This document shows positions 24,664 to 34,939 of a DNA stretch of 64,000 bases, piece after piece. Every line of letters begins with the position of its first letter. Position 1 is the stretch's first letter. The stretch covers positions 37,132-101,131 of the forward strand of contig MU858189.1 in assembly GCA_033297075.1 (NCBI GenBank), given 5' to 3'. This stretch comes from Rhypophila decipiens. Lineage: Eukaryota; Ascomycota; Sordariomycetes; Sordariales; Naviculisporaceae. Both the position numbers and the translations under genes were made by a program. A model generated the notes under the pieces. It ran no database searches. It had not been told where the DNA came from and was given only the letters and a program-made list of their open reading frames with translations.

Positions 24664-25540
24664 GTCGACCAGGCCTCTTGGCGGTAGTAGTGAACGGGTT
24701 GTTGGTCGCACAAGTTGGAAAGCAGCACCCTCGCGGGACGGCGCGCAACCCACAATGTAGCATTTAGCCCCCAGGATAGGAACTCAAGCATGTATAGGCC
24801 TGGGGCGCTCAGTAGTGGCTCCCAAACAACTGATTGGACGACTAAGAATATCCAATAACTTGAATGCTTGAAATATCATATTGAAATCGAGCGATTAAAC
24901 GTTCTGACAATGTCCTATAGCATTCGAGGATTGTGTGATGAAAGGGGAGAGTTAAGTAAGTCCGGTGCTCGAACCTCTAGCATCTGACCGGGAAGGACGT
25001 TACGTTAGTTTTGTTGCACAGCCAGCGTCGCCCGAAGATATCTCAGAAACATGGTGCAACTATGCACAAACCAATCGCGAGGGAAAGAGTCTAACTCGCC
25101 ACAAACACATTGTCATTCGGAAGGAATTCCCTTTGATGTTGATTATTCTGAAACCGACTCGGCGAAATAATCAGGCCGACCACCAAGTCAGCTGTAAGCC
25201 TTCTTCAGGCGCGAGCCCGAGGCCCAGAGTGTTGTCTAACTGTTCTAGGCCAAGAACAACGATGCTGATGGTGGCGATGTTTGTTCTCAGGGGCATGTGT
25301 GCATTAGTGTACTCATGAATATCTGCCCGTATTATAAGTCTCAGTTGCAGTTCTCTTCCATCTTTTGTCTGGGCTGCGATGATGCCGGCATCATCACGGC
25401 CAAATGTAACCCGAGAAGAGAGCACATATAATTCCAGGGCGACAGTTTGAATATCAACTTGCATTGGTTGGAGGCTGCGCATGGGGTAATCACTGACATG
25501 TTTTCAGCCGAACGGGGGCGAACGGTATCAAGGAAACAAC

Positions 25541-25546
25541 TATAAA
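25541..25546 (+). promoter_or_regulatory. TATA box of cysteine-rich peptide gene
   Basis: TATAAA 211 bp upstream of the ATG at 25757. Confidence 0.4.
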
Positions 25547-25756
25547 GAGCGCTGTTGTCAACTGGAGATTGAGATGACTCTGGCCTCGTCTTTATCGTCA
25601 TCATCTCAACTTCAGTCAGAGAACCATCTCATCAGATTCAATCATCCTCTAAGAGTCAGAACCCAATCAGTCAGTACTCTGTATCTTGTTTCCCAACCAC
25701 GCGTCTATCAAGACAAATCATAATTAACGCACCCAGACGCAATCAAAACTGCCAAA

Positions 25757-26038
25757 ATGCTCCACAAGTACATCCTCACCGTCTTCCTGGCGACCATGGC
25801 CACGGCGGCCCCGTCCAATCCCAACGAGAACCCCGTTGAAGATGCCGTCCTCGACAAGCGCTGCACCAACTGGAAGGCCAAGGGGGGCGATTGCGACAAG
25901 GACTGGGGCGGCAACTGCTACAACGCCTGCGTGAGGGAGGGTCTCGACAAGGGCTGCAAGAAGGGCGACATCAGCTCCGACATTGTCCGTGGCTGCTGGA
26001 ATCCGCTCCAGAGCAAGTGTTCTTGCCATTGCTGCTAG
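25757..26038 (+). CDS. small secreted cysteine-rich peptide with Kex2 site
   Basis: An intronless 93-residue frame from ATG 25757. Residues 1-18 form a classical signal peptide (ILTVFLATMATA, cleavage near Ala18). Residues 19-35 look like a short acidic propeptide ending in Lys-Arg (34-35), a Kex2 processing site. The predicted mature peptide (36-93) has 58 residues and ten cysteines at 36, 46, 54, 58, 67, 80, 88, 90, 92 and 93, enough for five disulfides, with a dense CSCHCC end. The architecture fits secreted effectors, antimicrobial peptides or defensin-like proteins, but the spacing matches no family I can name, so no activity is assigned. It lies between the two head-to-head DUF3433 genes and has a 10-bp tandem repeat just after its stop. 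Confidence 0.8.
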   Translation: MLHKYILTVFLATMATAAPSNPNENPVEDAVLDKRCTNWKAKGGDCDKDWGGNCYNACVREGLDKGCKKGDISSDIVRGCWNPLQSKCSCHCC

Positions 26039-26767
26039 GTGCGACCTGACCGGTTGTCTTTGGTTGTCTTTGGTTGTCATTGGTTAGTAGAGCATGTATA
26101 TTGAATGGACTCGGTGTCTAAATGAGACCCTGGCATGTTGGTTTGCAAGAAAGTGTCCGTCAATAGATGAGTTGCCCACCAAGTCTGAAGACTGTGTGGC
26201 GAGCCAAGCAAAGTGTCACAGGATTAATTAAATCTGTTGCTTCCGGCAATACCGTATTGTCAGGTTATCCTTTATCTAGAGTCTAGAGCGTGTCCAAAGT
26301 CTAGCCAAGAACGATGTCACGTCCCAATACGTGTACACTCCGTCGCCACCGATGCTAGGGGCAGGTTGACAATGTCCCGCACAGGCCTATCATATCAAGG
26401 TTCCTTGGCTGTTTGCCTTGCCAGTATTCTGCCTAGAGCAATATATGCTCATGAAATCACCCGTGCTTGTCGTTACACGAAAGAGCTCGGGGGGCGAAAG
26501 CGTTATCAGACCAGCCCGGAAGATCGGCAGTGGGTATCTGTGTAACCGCACCTCAAGCTTTCATTGCATCATTCTGTCTCGTTCGAAGGGCTCTGGATGC
26601 CGAACTTTCAATGAGGGACTTGGCCACTCGATACTGATTATCGCGGCATTGGCCCAGAGTCCAGCCTGACCATCTCACTCGCAACTTCTATCAGTCACTG
26701 CCAGAGACTGCCATGGACAACCGCTTCAGTTATATTCATTCCCGGCTTTGTCAGTAGCTTGAACATA
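26039..26767. other. 0.7-kb region before the intact DUF3433 gene
   Basis: 3' flank of the peptide gene and promoter of the DUF3433 gene. Apart from the 10-bp repeat, nothing seen. Confidence 0.4.
26052..26086 (+). repeat. 10-bp tandem repeat in 3' flank
   Basis: About 3.5 copies of GGTTGTCTTT (third copy GGTTGTCATT), starting 14 bp after the stop of the cysteine-rich peptide gene, so probably in its 3' UTR. Confidence 0.75.
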
Positions 26768-29700
26768 ATGTCTGACATGGCGCTGAATAAGTCGGACCTT
26801 CCGTCAGCAATCGAAATTGATATCACCGACTACCACCGGCCGCCAAGCGCATACACTCAAAGCAACGAGGAATTGCTCGCGGCCGATACTCATCCTGACC
26901 CGAATGAAGACTCGGCCAGTGAGAACGCTGCCAGCCTCACAGATGCTCCCACTGATGTCTCGGCCGCCAATCCACCTCCCATTCGACTTGAGCTTGCTGC
27001 AATCAAAAGTTCCAGAACAACGATCGAACGCGTGCCTACCATCTCCAATCCTAGTGGTTTCACCAGTCCGCGCAATGGCGATGAATTCTTGCAAGTCTCG
27101 ACTTGGTCCCGACAAGGAGTCTCTGAAGATGACATCGAGCTTGATGACTTTGCCGTCACATGTGCTGGAACGCACAGCACCGACAATCTCGTTCCATTAC
27201 CGAGTGAAGTAGCAGAGCTGGTTGACCGACCCCAGCCCCAAAAGTTACCGCACAATTCCGGGACCCCTGATCGGGTTGAATCGAGAACAGTTCCCAACTA
27301 CAAGCCAGCGCCTCTTCGGTGGCCTTTTCAGCTCCTTCTCGTTGCCATGATTGCAGCAATGTTTGGGTTTCTAGAGTACCAAGTCCACGATCTACCCCCG
27401 CCCCGTTACAAGGCACTTCAACTCGACCTAAAGGAGGGCAGTAACATCCTTCCTACAACCGCCGCCACCGGCACGCCCACAGCCCGGCCAATAACAACAC
27501 TGGTCATCCAGGCTACGCCTTTGCCAAAAGGTTCTGCCGTGGTCGCCACAGAAACACATATTCAGACCTCAGAGGACGGCCCATATATGCTGGTCAATGA
27601 CAGACGACTGAGAGTCCGAAAGCCACTCAAGTTGATTCCAGCGCCAACACCGCGACCCGAGAGCTCCGAGTACCCTAGCCCCCCAGGGGTCGTAACGGCC
27701 TATTGTGGCTGGAATCGTCCTAAATGGTTCCAAGATGTGTTTATTATGAATCGTCCAGAATGGGCAGCAATATCCACCTTCGCATACATCTCGGAACAAA
27801 TCTCAATGTTTACCACCACTGACCCGTCGTGGTGTCCTTGTACCATCACCAAAGGGGCCGTCTTCTTTCCGGCTTCTTGGGATACAAATGACGAAGGATG
27901 CAGGTCGGTCTTCAACCTCATCTCCACAATGAACACGATGGACTACAAAAATCACGTCTGGAATCAGCCCACGAAAGCCTTGTCCGAGCCTGTCCCTTTC
28001 CGAATGGTTACAGAGCCCCCGTCAGCCGTTGCTGTTCCTTGGGGGTATCCGAAAACTAACGCAGAGGGGGAACTCATGCTTCCACTCGAAGTCCGTACTC
28101 CAAAGTTTGAGCTACGAGATGTTTTCGGGAATCAGCTGGTTGACAGAAACACGACTGCGACTTTTCCAGTCAGTTACCGCTGGTTGGCTGATGAACTTGC
28201 TCTGTTCAGGTTCAATGAGGACTATGATGACCCAGAGCTATTTCCACTGTCAAGCGCTTATTTGGCGGGTCCGACCACTCCGTGCGTGACCGACATCACC
28301 GAAAGGGATCTTTTACTATACAGGTCTTTGTTTGATTTCCCCCTGGCCCCTTGTCCAGAAAAGCCCGAGCGGCACAAGACCGTGTGGTGGACCCTCCCCT
28401 ATGGAAGGTCGTTGTCATCGAGTACTGGTACGATGGAGCCAGTATTAGCAACACCAAGTACGGTCGCGACCGGGACGAGAGTCAATGAAGACGGGACGAG
28501 CGCCAATGATGCCCAGGCCACGACTGGTAGCACGGCCATACTGCCAAATTCAAGCCCATTGAGCTCGACTCTGGGAGTCCCTACTATCATTTCGGTAGAG
28601 GCTCAGCCGTCACCCTCCACTTCAGCCGACACAACATCAATTGGAGAACCCTCGGCCGCGACCGGTCAAGATGAGAACCTGAACCCTTTGACTTTGCAGG
28701 TTCACTCAATTTCCAAAGGCACTGGCGGTGAAGTTGTTACTCAAAGACCGGTACCTACATCATCGGCTGGGGCCAACACCAGCGTCAACACAAAGTTAAC
28801 CCAAACAGAAGGGCACAATTCACCCCCTGAGCACGTCAATGCGGCGAATGGGTCTACAGGTACCCATGAGACTATCATCACAAAAACAGAAAAGCCCGGC
28901 TCCGCCAGCACATCCGACCCAAACACATTTCTCCATCTACACTCGGATGAAACACCGGTGAAGATGCAGACCACCGTAGTCTCCGTCTTTACCGTGACAT
29001 CAGCGACTGGGCCTATACCTCCCAAGGAGACTCTTTTTACAGAAGCAGAAAAATCGGGCGTCTTCAGCACATCCTACCACCCAAACACATTCCTCGTTCC
29101 AGACTCGGATGCAACACCTGTCAAGCCGCAGACCACCGATGTCTCTGCCTTGACATGGGCCACACGGGATGATCACACCGCGACAGCAATAAATAACAAC
29201 AAAAGCGGCATCACCAGACTTCCATCACCAGCCGCCACATCGTCCAGCACGGCAGCTACTAGTAACCCACCGCCAAACCATTCAATCCGTCCAGCCTGGG
29301 GCGGCCCAATCCCCCCCGACGTCCAAGAGAAATTCTCCAACCTCCGCTCCGAAGCCGATTACCTCATGGTATCGCTCATCCCCGTTCTCCTCGCGACTCT
29401 CGTCGGCATTCCAGTCCAAATATTCGTCGCCAGCTTAAATGCCATACTTCCATTTCGAGCACTTGTTCGTGAGCACGGCGCGCATGTAGAGCAGTCTCTC
29501 CATCTACCCCGTGCAAGCTGGTTAGCCCCCTTGATTAGCTACCGGTTTCTGGTGAGGTTCAAAGATCCCTTGCCGTTTTTAGGGGTAATGCTCGAAACGC
29601 TGGCCACAATGCTTGTTCCGTTATCGACCGAGACGATAAGGATGGAATTTACGACCATGGGCTGTCGACGGTCCAAGGTCCGGCTTCGCTGCGCTTTTGG

Positions 29701-30959
29701 GCTGAGAAAGGTCGAGGCGCCGATTAGAGTCGTCGAGGCGGTGTTGATTACCATGGCTGTGCTGGTTGTTGTGATGGGGTGCTTGCTGGCGAGGTGGAGG
29801 ACGGGGCTTGCCACCGAGCCTTGGAGTATTGCCTCCATGGCCGGGTTGCTTCACAGTAGTGAGGAAGAGGTGCATGATTTGCTGAGGAAGATACCAAAGC
29901 ACGGTGATGAAGGCAAATGTCTTTTGGACAGCGAGATTAGTGGGCCGTTTGAAGGGAAACGGTATCGACTGGGATTTTATACGTCTGGCAACGAAGAACT
30001 AGTAAGGTATGGGCTTTATGTCGTACCTGCGAGAGAAGATGACTCGCCTGTTCGGCCGACTGTTCGAGACCCCAAGATGCGCGAGCCTGTGCGGCCTGCT
30101 TCCAAGTTCAAGTTCTGGCACATGCAGCCGTCTGCTCGACAGATTGTTACGCGACTCATTACTTTGATCTTCATTGTTGGTCTTCTTGTCCTGATTCTGT
30201 ACTACGAGAATACGATCCTGGATACTCCGTTTGAGAGGTTCATGGACAGTCAGTCGTTTGGTGTCCGGCTGCTGTTTACCTCGTTTGGGACCGCGGTTAG
30301 TGGACTGTGGAGCTATCACTTTTCACGTAAGCACTTATACAGTAGCAATCTGCTGTACTTTACTCGTCTCACCATGTGGATTGTGGGATGCTGACATGAT
30401 CATGATCACAGAGACAGCGGAATCTCAAATCTACGACCGGCTAGTCACCCCCAAACCGGCCCGGGAATCCATCCTGCTCTCGCCTCCCTCAAATGTCTTT
30501 ACCGGACTCTGGCGGTTTTCTCGAACCAAGGATATCCTCTCCTCTAATACCTCCGTGGCGGCCCTTGTAGCCAAGTTTACGCCTATTTTGTTTTCAAATA
30601 TCCCGTTTCGAAATACAGTTACTTGGAAGATGCACGAGACTTGTACGTGGATGGCGGTTGCGGTACTGAGTTACATGGTTGTTGTACTGGTTGGTTTATT
30701 AGTTTGGACCAGCTTTGGTGAGAAATGGGGAGGGAGGAAGTTGGATCTGCCTGTCAAGGTGGATACTATTTTGGGGTGTATGTATTACCTTGTCGAGTCG
30801 AGGATGGTGCAAGATTTGGAGGGTGTTAACATGTTGGCGAGGACGGCGAGGGATCGGCTTGTAAGTGAGATGGGGCGCTTGTACGTCTTTGTCGAGGTTG
30901 AGAAGGGGGATGGGAGGAGAATGGGTGTTGATTACGCTGCTTCAGAAGCCCGACGGTAG
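26768..30959 (+). CDS. DUF3433-type large membrane protein (intact paralogue)
   Basis: Two exons (26768-30326, 30412-30959) with an 85-nt intron (GTAAGC...ATCACAG) give 1368 residues. The start is ATG 26768; upstream in-frame codons lack ATG. Order: a disordered acidic N-terminus to about 180; PNYKPAPLRWPF followed by a transmembrane helix and FGFLEYQVHDLPPP; an extracellular-looking domain with CGWNRPKW and WCPC; a long Ser/Thr/Pro-rich stretch with two related ~60-residue units around 28860-29160; then LRSEADYLMVSLIPVLL...ILPFRAL and several transmembrane helices (ITLIFIVGLLVLILYY near the end of exon 1); exon 2 adds KFTPILFSNIPF and one or two more helices. The repeated RWPF-helix and late polytopic block match DUF3433 proteins of filamentous fungi, whose role is unknown; wall or surface sensing has been an idea only. 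It mirrors the disrupted copy at 19874-24162, including the last intron position. Confidence 0.85.
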
Positions 30960-31852
30960 TTATCAATAATCAAGTACGACAGTTAACACGGTATTCTCCG
31001 CTTCGACTTGTTGCTCTAGTCTTGGCGTGTAGATATACGCAGTGCTTCAGCACCTTCCAAAGCAGGGCTAGGGATGTGGGATTACCCCAGGGAGCGGTTA
31101 AAACGGTTTGATTTCCCGGTCGGCGGGTTTACTGCTAATGAACTCTGGGTAGTGATCAGCGTCGGGGATTAGGCCGATACAGTCAGCCGGTGAGTGGTGG
31201 AATAACAACGAGGGGTGGAACCGACGAACCGTGGGATTGAAGAGCAGCATGGTGTTTTGTAAGCCTGCGCCGCAATGAACACCACAGCAAAAGACACCGA
31301 AAGGATCATTAAGGACGGTTGGTTGTCAATGCGCCGTAATGACGACCAGGGCCGGACTTGTAGTGTAATGCCCTTTTTCGTGTAATGCAAACATGAATCC
31401 ACTCGCGCTCACCCTCCGGCCCGGGATTCCATACCCCGTCGACCGTCCGAGGTAGCATTGGATTTTCGGCGCTGTAATGCTCACCCCTGAGCGCTTATAT
31501 TGGTCATCTATCTCAACCCAAATGACCCGCTTGTGCCTGAATAAACACCGAATTGGCACCGCCCTCGTACGGAGCGGTTCCTGTATTGTGCCGTCCACCC
31601 ATCCCGGTGAAGTGGATAGGGGCACTATATTTCGGATCCCGCCTTTCCATACCGACCCCTCAATCCAACAGGAGCATGGTTCCCCAGATTGGTTGCAACG
31701 GATGAGATCAGGATCGCCGGGAATTGCGACTTGATCTGGGTTCAGTTGAAGTGTGTAAAGTAATATATACTCCCGCGCCCTCCCTCTGTCTGTCATCTTT
31801 CTTCCTTTGGCCCTCTATCCACAGCACTGAACTTGGAATCACGATTGACAAG
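30960..31852. other. 0.9-kb intergenic region
   Basis: 3' flank of the DUF3433 gene and promoter of the lactonase-like gene. No gene seen. Confidence 0.4.
31763..31769 (+). promoter_or_regulatory. TATA-like element of lactonase-fold gene
   Basis: ATATATA about 85-90 bp before the ATG at 31853, followed by a CT-rich leader typical of fungal promoters. Confidence 0.45.
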
Positions 31853-33250
31853 ATGATCAAACGCCTCCTGCTCCTCGCGCCCGCCGCCGCGTCGGCCCAG
31901 ATCATCTACGCAACGTCATACAACAACCATGCGTTGACGACGCTCAACCTGGACGTTGCCAAGGGATCCCTCGCCAAGCTTGGGGCCGAAAAGACAGACT
32001 GCGGCTCCGAGCCGACCTGGTTGACCCTCGACGCGGCCAACAGCGTGCTCTACTGCCTCAACGAAGGCTGGGGTGGTGCTGCCTCCATCACCTCGTACAA
32101 GGCCTCTGCTGCGTCAGGAGCACTCGAGACGTTGGACATCTTGCCCGTGCTAAAGTCCCCCGTGTCGGCTACCCTCTTTGGGGCCAACAACTCTAGACTC
32201 GCGGTTGCTTACTAGTATGCACCCTCCACTTTTCCAGGAACCAAAAACCAATGCTAATGACTGCTTGTGAAGCGACACATCCTCATTCGGAACCTTTTCA
32301 GTGTCCAACCCCAAGGACCTGATCCTCCTAGGACAGCAAAACTACACGCTTGCCAGCCCCGGCCCCGTCCCAGACAGACAGGACGCCCCCCACCTGCACG
32401 ATGCCGTGCTCGACCCCACGGGCAAGTTCGTCCTGGTCCCCGACCTCGGCTCCGACCTGCTCCGCCTGTTCAAGGTCGACGGCTCCGCACTGGCAGCATC
32501 CGCCGCGGGCGTGGTCAAGACCCCCGCCGGCGCAGGTCCCCGCCACGCAGCATTTGCCGTCTCTGGCCGTGGCGCCAATGCCAAGACCTATCTCTACAGC
32601 TTCAACGAGCTGAGCAACTCGGTCACGGGCTACTCAGTAGTCTACAAGGGCGACGGTACGCCCGAATTCACCCAGCTCTTCGATATCCCCTCCCACGGGC
32701 CGGGAACTTCTGTCCCCGCAGGGACCAAAGCCGCCGAGATTGAAGTATCGCCCGACCAGAAATTCGTCATCCTGTCGTCTCGCGGCGAGAACAGCTTGGA
32801 CATTCCCGCATTTGATGGCTCCAACTCGACCATCAAGTCTGACCCGCTTGTTACCTTTTCGATTGATGCGGCCACTGGAAAGTTGACCTTGGTCCAGGTT
32901 GCGCCCGCCGGTGGACGGAACCCGCGTGGCTTCTCGCTCAACAAGAGGGGTGATTTGCTTGTTTCTGCGCTGCAGGATGATAACCGCGTCGTTGTTTACC
33001 AGAGAGATGTCAGGTCTGGCAAGCTCGGCAAGGTTGTGGCTAGCGCTACTGTTGGCGAGGGGGCTAACAATGGGCCGAACTATGCCTTGTTTTACGAGTG
33101 AGTCTTTTGTCTTTTTTTGTCCTTTAGTGAACTCTCAGTCTGGATAGACAGACTTACAAAGCTCATTTGGAAGGTTGCCGGAGAAGAAAAGATGTTAAAA
33201 GACTGACATTGTATAGGCCTACAAAGGGACATGGCCATGGAGGACACTAA
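31853..33250 (+). CDS. secreted 7-bladed beta-propeller, lactonase family
   Basis: Three exons (31853-32214, 32273-33097, 33217-33250) with introns of 58 and 119 nt give 406 residues; the last exon encodes only 11 codons, EPTKGHGHGGH. Residues 1-16 are a signal peptide (LLLLAPAAASA). The rest matches the lactonase, 7-bladed propeller family (6-phosphogluconolactonase-like, PF10282): IIYATSYNN, GSEPTWLTLD near residue 50, PDRQDAPHLHDAVLDPTGKF, VLVPDLGSDLL, PRHAAF and GRNPRGFSL. Cytosolic relatives hydrolyse 6-phosphogluconolactone or muconolactones; a secreted fungal member more likely acts on an unknown extracellular lactone or only binds sugars. The His/Gly-rich tail is unusual and might bind metal. 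It converges on the monooxygenase gene, stop to stop 113 bp apart. Confidence 0.9.
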
Positions 33251-33363
33251 GTTAGATAGTTGATTGAAAAGGGTGTTGAAAGATGAATAGCAAATATTAC
33301 AGTCCGCGTCATGACTCGCCTCGCCTTGCTCTTGTTGGTCATTTCTCCCGTAATTAGCTCCAG

Positions 33364-34749
33364 CTACTTGTCCTCGTCTCCCTCTCCAAAGTCATATTCC
33401 GGAAAGAATTCCACATCATCACTTTCCTTCCCACGTGCAGGTAATGCCTGAAAAGCCGTTGCCCGGCTCGAAACGCGCCTCACAACATCCAACGCTCCCT
33501 TACTCCAACAACCCAATCTAAACACCGCATTCCTCAACCATAAGCCCCAAGCCGTATACGGCGCCAGCACGCCCGGAATAAACGGCGGAATCCTGGCCAT
33601 CTTGTCCACAATCCGTCTCATCCTCTCTTCATAAGCTTTTAATCCCCTATCCAGACTATCATTCTCATTCTTGTTCCAGTGCGAAATAACCTCTCCGGCA
33701 AGGATATACGCCCCGGCCATGGCAAGACTCGTCCCCATCCCCGTTGGACCCGACGCGTATCCTGCATCACCGACCAGTACTATCCGTCCTTTGAACAAGG
33801 TTGGCGGTTTGAGCTGGACCATTTCGGCGGCGTAGAATTCACTACAGCGTGCCGGGTCTAGCATGCCGTCCATGACGAGGTCTGTCTTCCATCCTGCACC
33901 TCTGAATTGCTCGGCTATGCATTTCTTGATGCATGTTTCCCCATGTGCAACGGCCTCGCGGAAAGACGCCATTGGCTTGGGCGATGAGCGAGGATAGATG
34001 CCCATTAGCGTGACACGGTTTCCTCCCTCGTTATTGTTTGGGTCAACAGACTGAGTGGCTGTCCGAGGCGCGATGGCGACAAATCGCCCCCCCACGGCTG
34101 TATACCCGTGTCCGAGGCTGCTGCCCTCGAGCAAGTCGGAACAGTCCTTCTGTAGGACTGTGAAAAAGGCTGCCCAAGCGTTGACGGGCTGCATGTAATC
34201 CCGGACAGAGCAACCTAATGCCAGTGCGCGAGTGCGCGAGGTAGCACCGTCGGCTGCTACGACTAGGTCGAATTCAGTAGGTGGGATGTGGCCATTGGCA
34301 AACTCCACCATGACAGATCCTCCTGGGCTTTTTTGTGTGATGGCAGTGATTGTCTCGTCAAAGATATACCGGACGTTGTTGGGGTGGTCTTTGACGGACA
34401 GGTCGTAGAGGATCCGCGATAGGTCACCGCGTAGTATCTCGTACTCGGATATGAGAGATTGCTGGTCCGGGTTGCCGGTGGGTGTGATGGTGCCGATGGA
34501 CTTGCCGTTGGGCCCGATGACGGTGATTCCCTGCACGGGGACGAGTTTGGACCGGACGGCGGGTTCCATGCCGGGCATTCGACGCATGACAGTCACTCCG
34601 ACGCCGCGGATGTCGATGTTTTGTCCGTTTGTGCGGAGATGGGGGAAGCGCTCGATGACGGTCACGCTGGCGCCTGCTTTGGCGAACCAGTAGGCTGCGG
34701 TTGGGCCGGCGATGGACGCTCCTACGATGAGGACTCGGAGGCCGGACAT
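33364..34749 (-). CDS. FAD-dependent monooxygenase (PHBH fold)
   Basis: An uninterrupted frame of 461 residues from ATG 34749. Residues 7-16 hold the dinucleotide motif (VGASIAG); VVAADGATSRTR (DG motif, D167-G168) and GRIVLVGDAGYASGPTGMG (GD motif, G327-D328) complete the group A flavin monooxygenase pattern. The FAD is non-covalent and NAD(P)H is the expected donor. The closest feel is to TetX-like/aromatic hydroxylases of fungal specialised metabolism; the substrate is unknown. The C-terminal 90 residues carry a hydrophobic segment (PPFIPGVLAPYTAWGLWLRNAVF) and an acidic tail. TATAAA lies 101 bp upstream. The gene follows a Zn2Cys6 regulator on the same strand with 190 bp between them, a common arrangement for regulator and target. 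Confidence 0.9.
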   Translation of the reverse strand: MSGLRVLIVGASIAGPTAAYWFAKAGASVTVIERFPHLRTNGQNIDIRGVGVTVMRRMPGMEPAVRSKLVPVQGITVIGPNGKSIGTITPTGNPDQQSLISEYEILRGDLSRILYDLSVKDHPNNVRYIFDETITAITQKSPGGSVMVEFANGHIPPTEFDLVVAADGATSRTRALALGCSVRDYMQPVNAWAAFFTVLQKDCSDLLEGSSLGHGYTAVGGRFVAIAPRTATQSVDPNNNEGGNRVTLMGIYPRSSPKPMASFREAVAHGETCIKKCIAEQFRGAGWKTDLVMDGMLDPARCSEFYAAEMVQLKPPTLFKGRIVLVGDAGYASGPTGMGTSLAMAGAYILAGEVISHWNKNENDSLDRGLKAYEERMRRIVDKMARIPPFIPGVLAPYTAWGLWLRNAVFRLGCWSKGALDVVRRVSSRATAFQALPARGKESDDVEFFPEYDFGEGDEDK

Positions 34750-34849
34750 CTTCTGCTGAGATATGTAGGTGATATATGTGATAATGAAGACTGCTAGTAG
34801 TGTTGGGGACTTGAAGATTTCTGGGTGAACCCTGAAGTTCGACCATGGC

Positions 34850-34855
34850 TTTATA
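34850..34855 (-). promoter_or_regulatory. TATA box of FAD monooxygenase
   Basis: TATAAA on the minus strand 101 bp upstream of ATG 34749, within the short gap after the regulator gene. Confidence 0.5.
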
Positions 34856-34939
34856 CATGGAGTATCCTGATTGGTCGGCCGAACCATTCCCGGTGAATCC
34901 CCGATCTCTTCGGCCGGTCGGGCCCGAGCCTCGAGCCAA

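Larger units (their letters stand above)
24163..25756. other. 1.6-kb region between DUF3433 copy and cysteine-rich peptide gene
   Basis: Holds the promoters of the two divergent genes. A short direct repeat of the palindrome GTTATAAC occurs at 24645-24663. No further gene seen. Confidence 0.4.
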
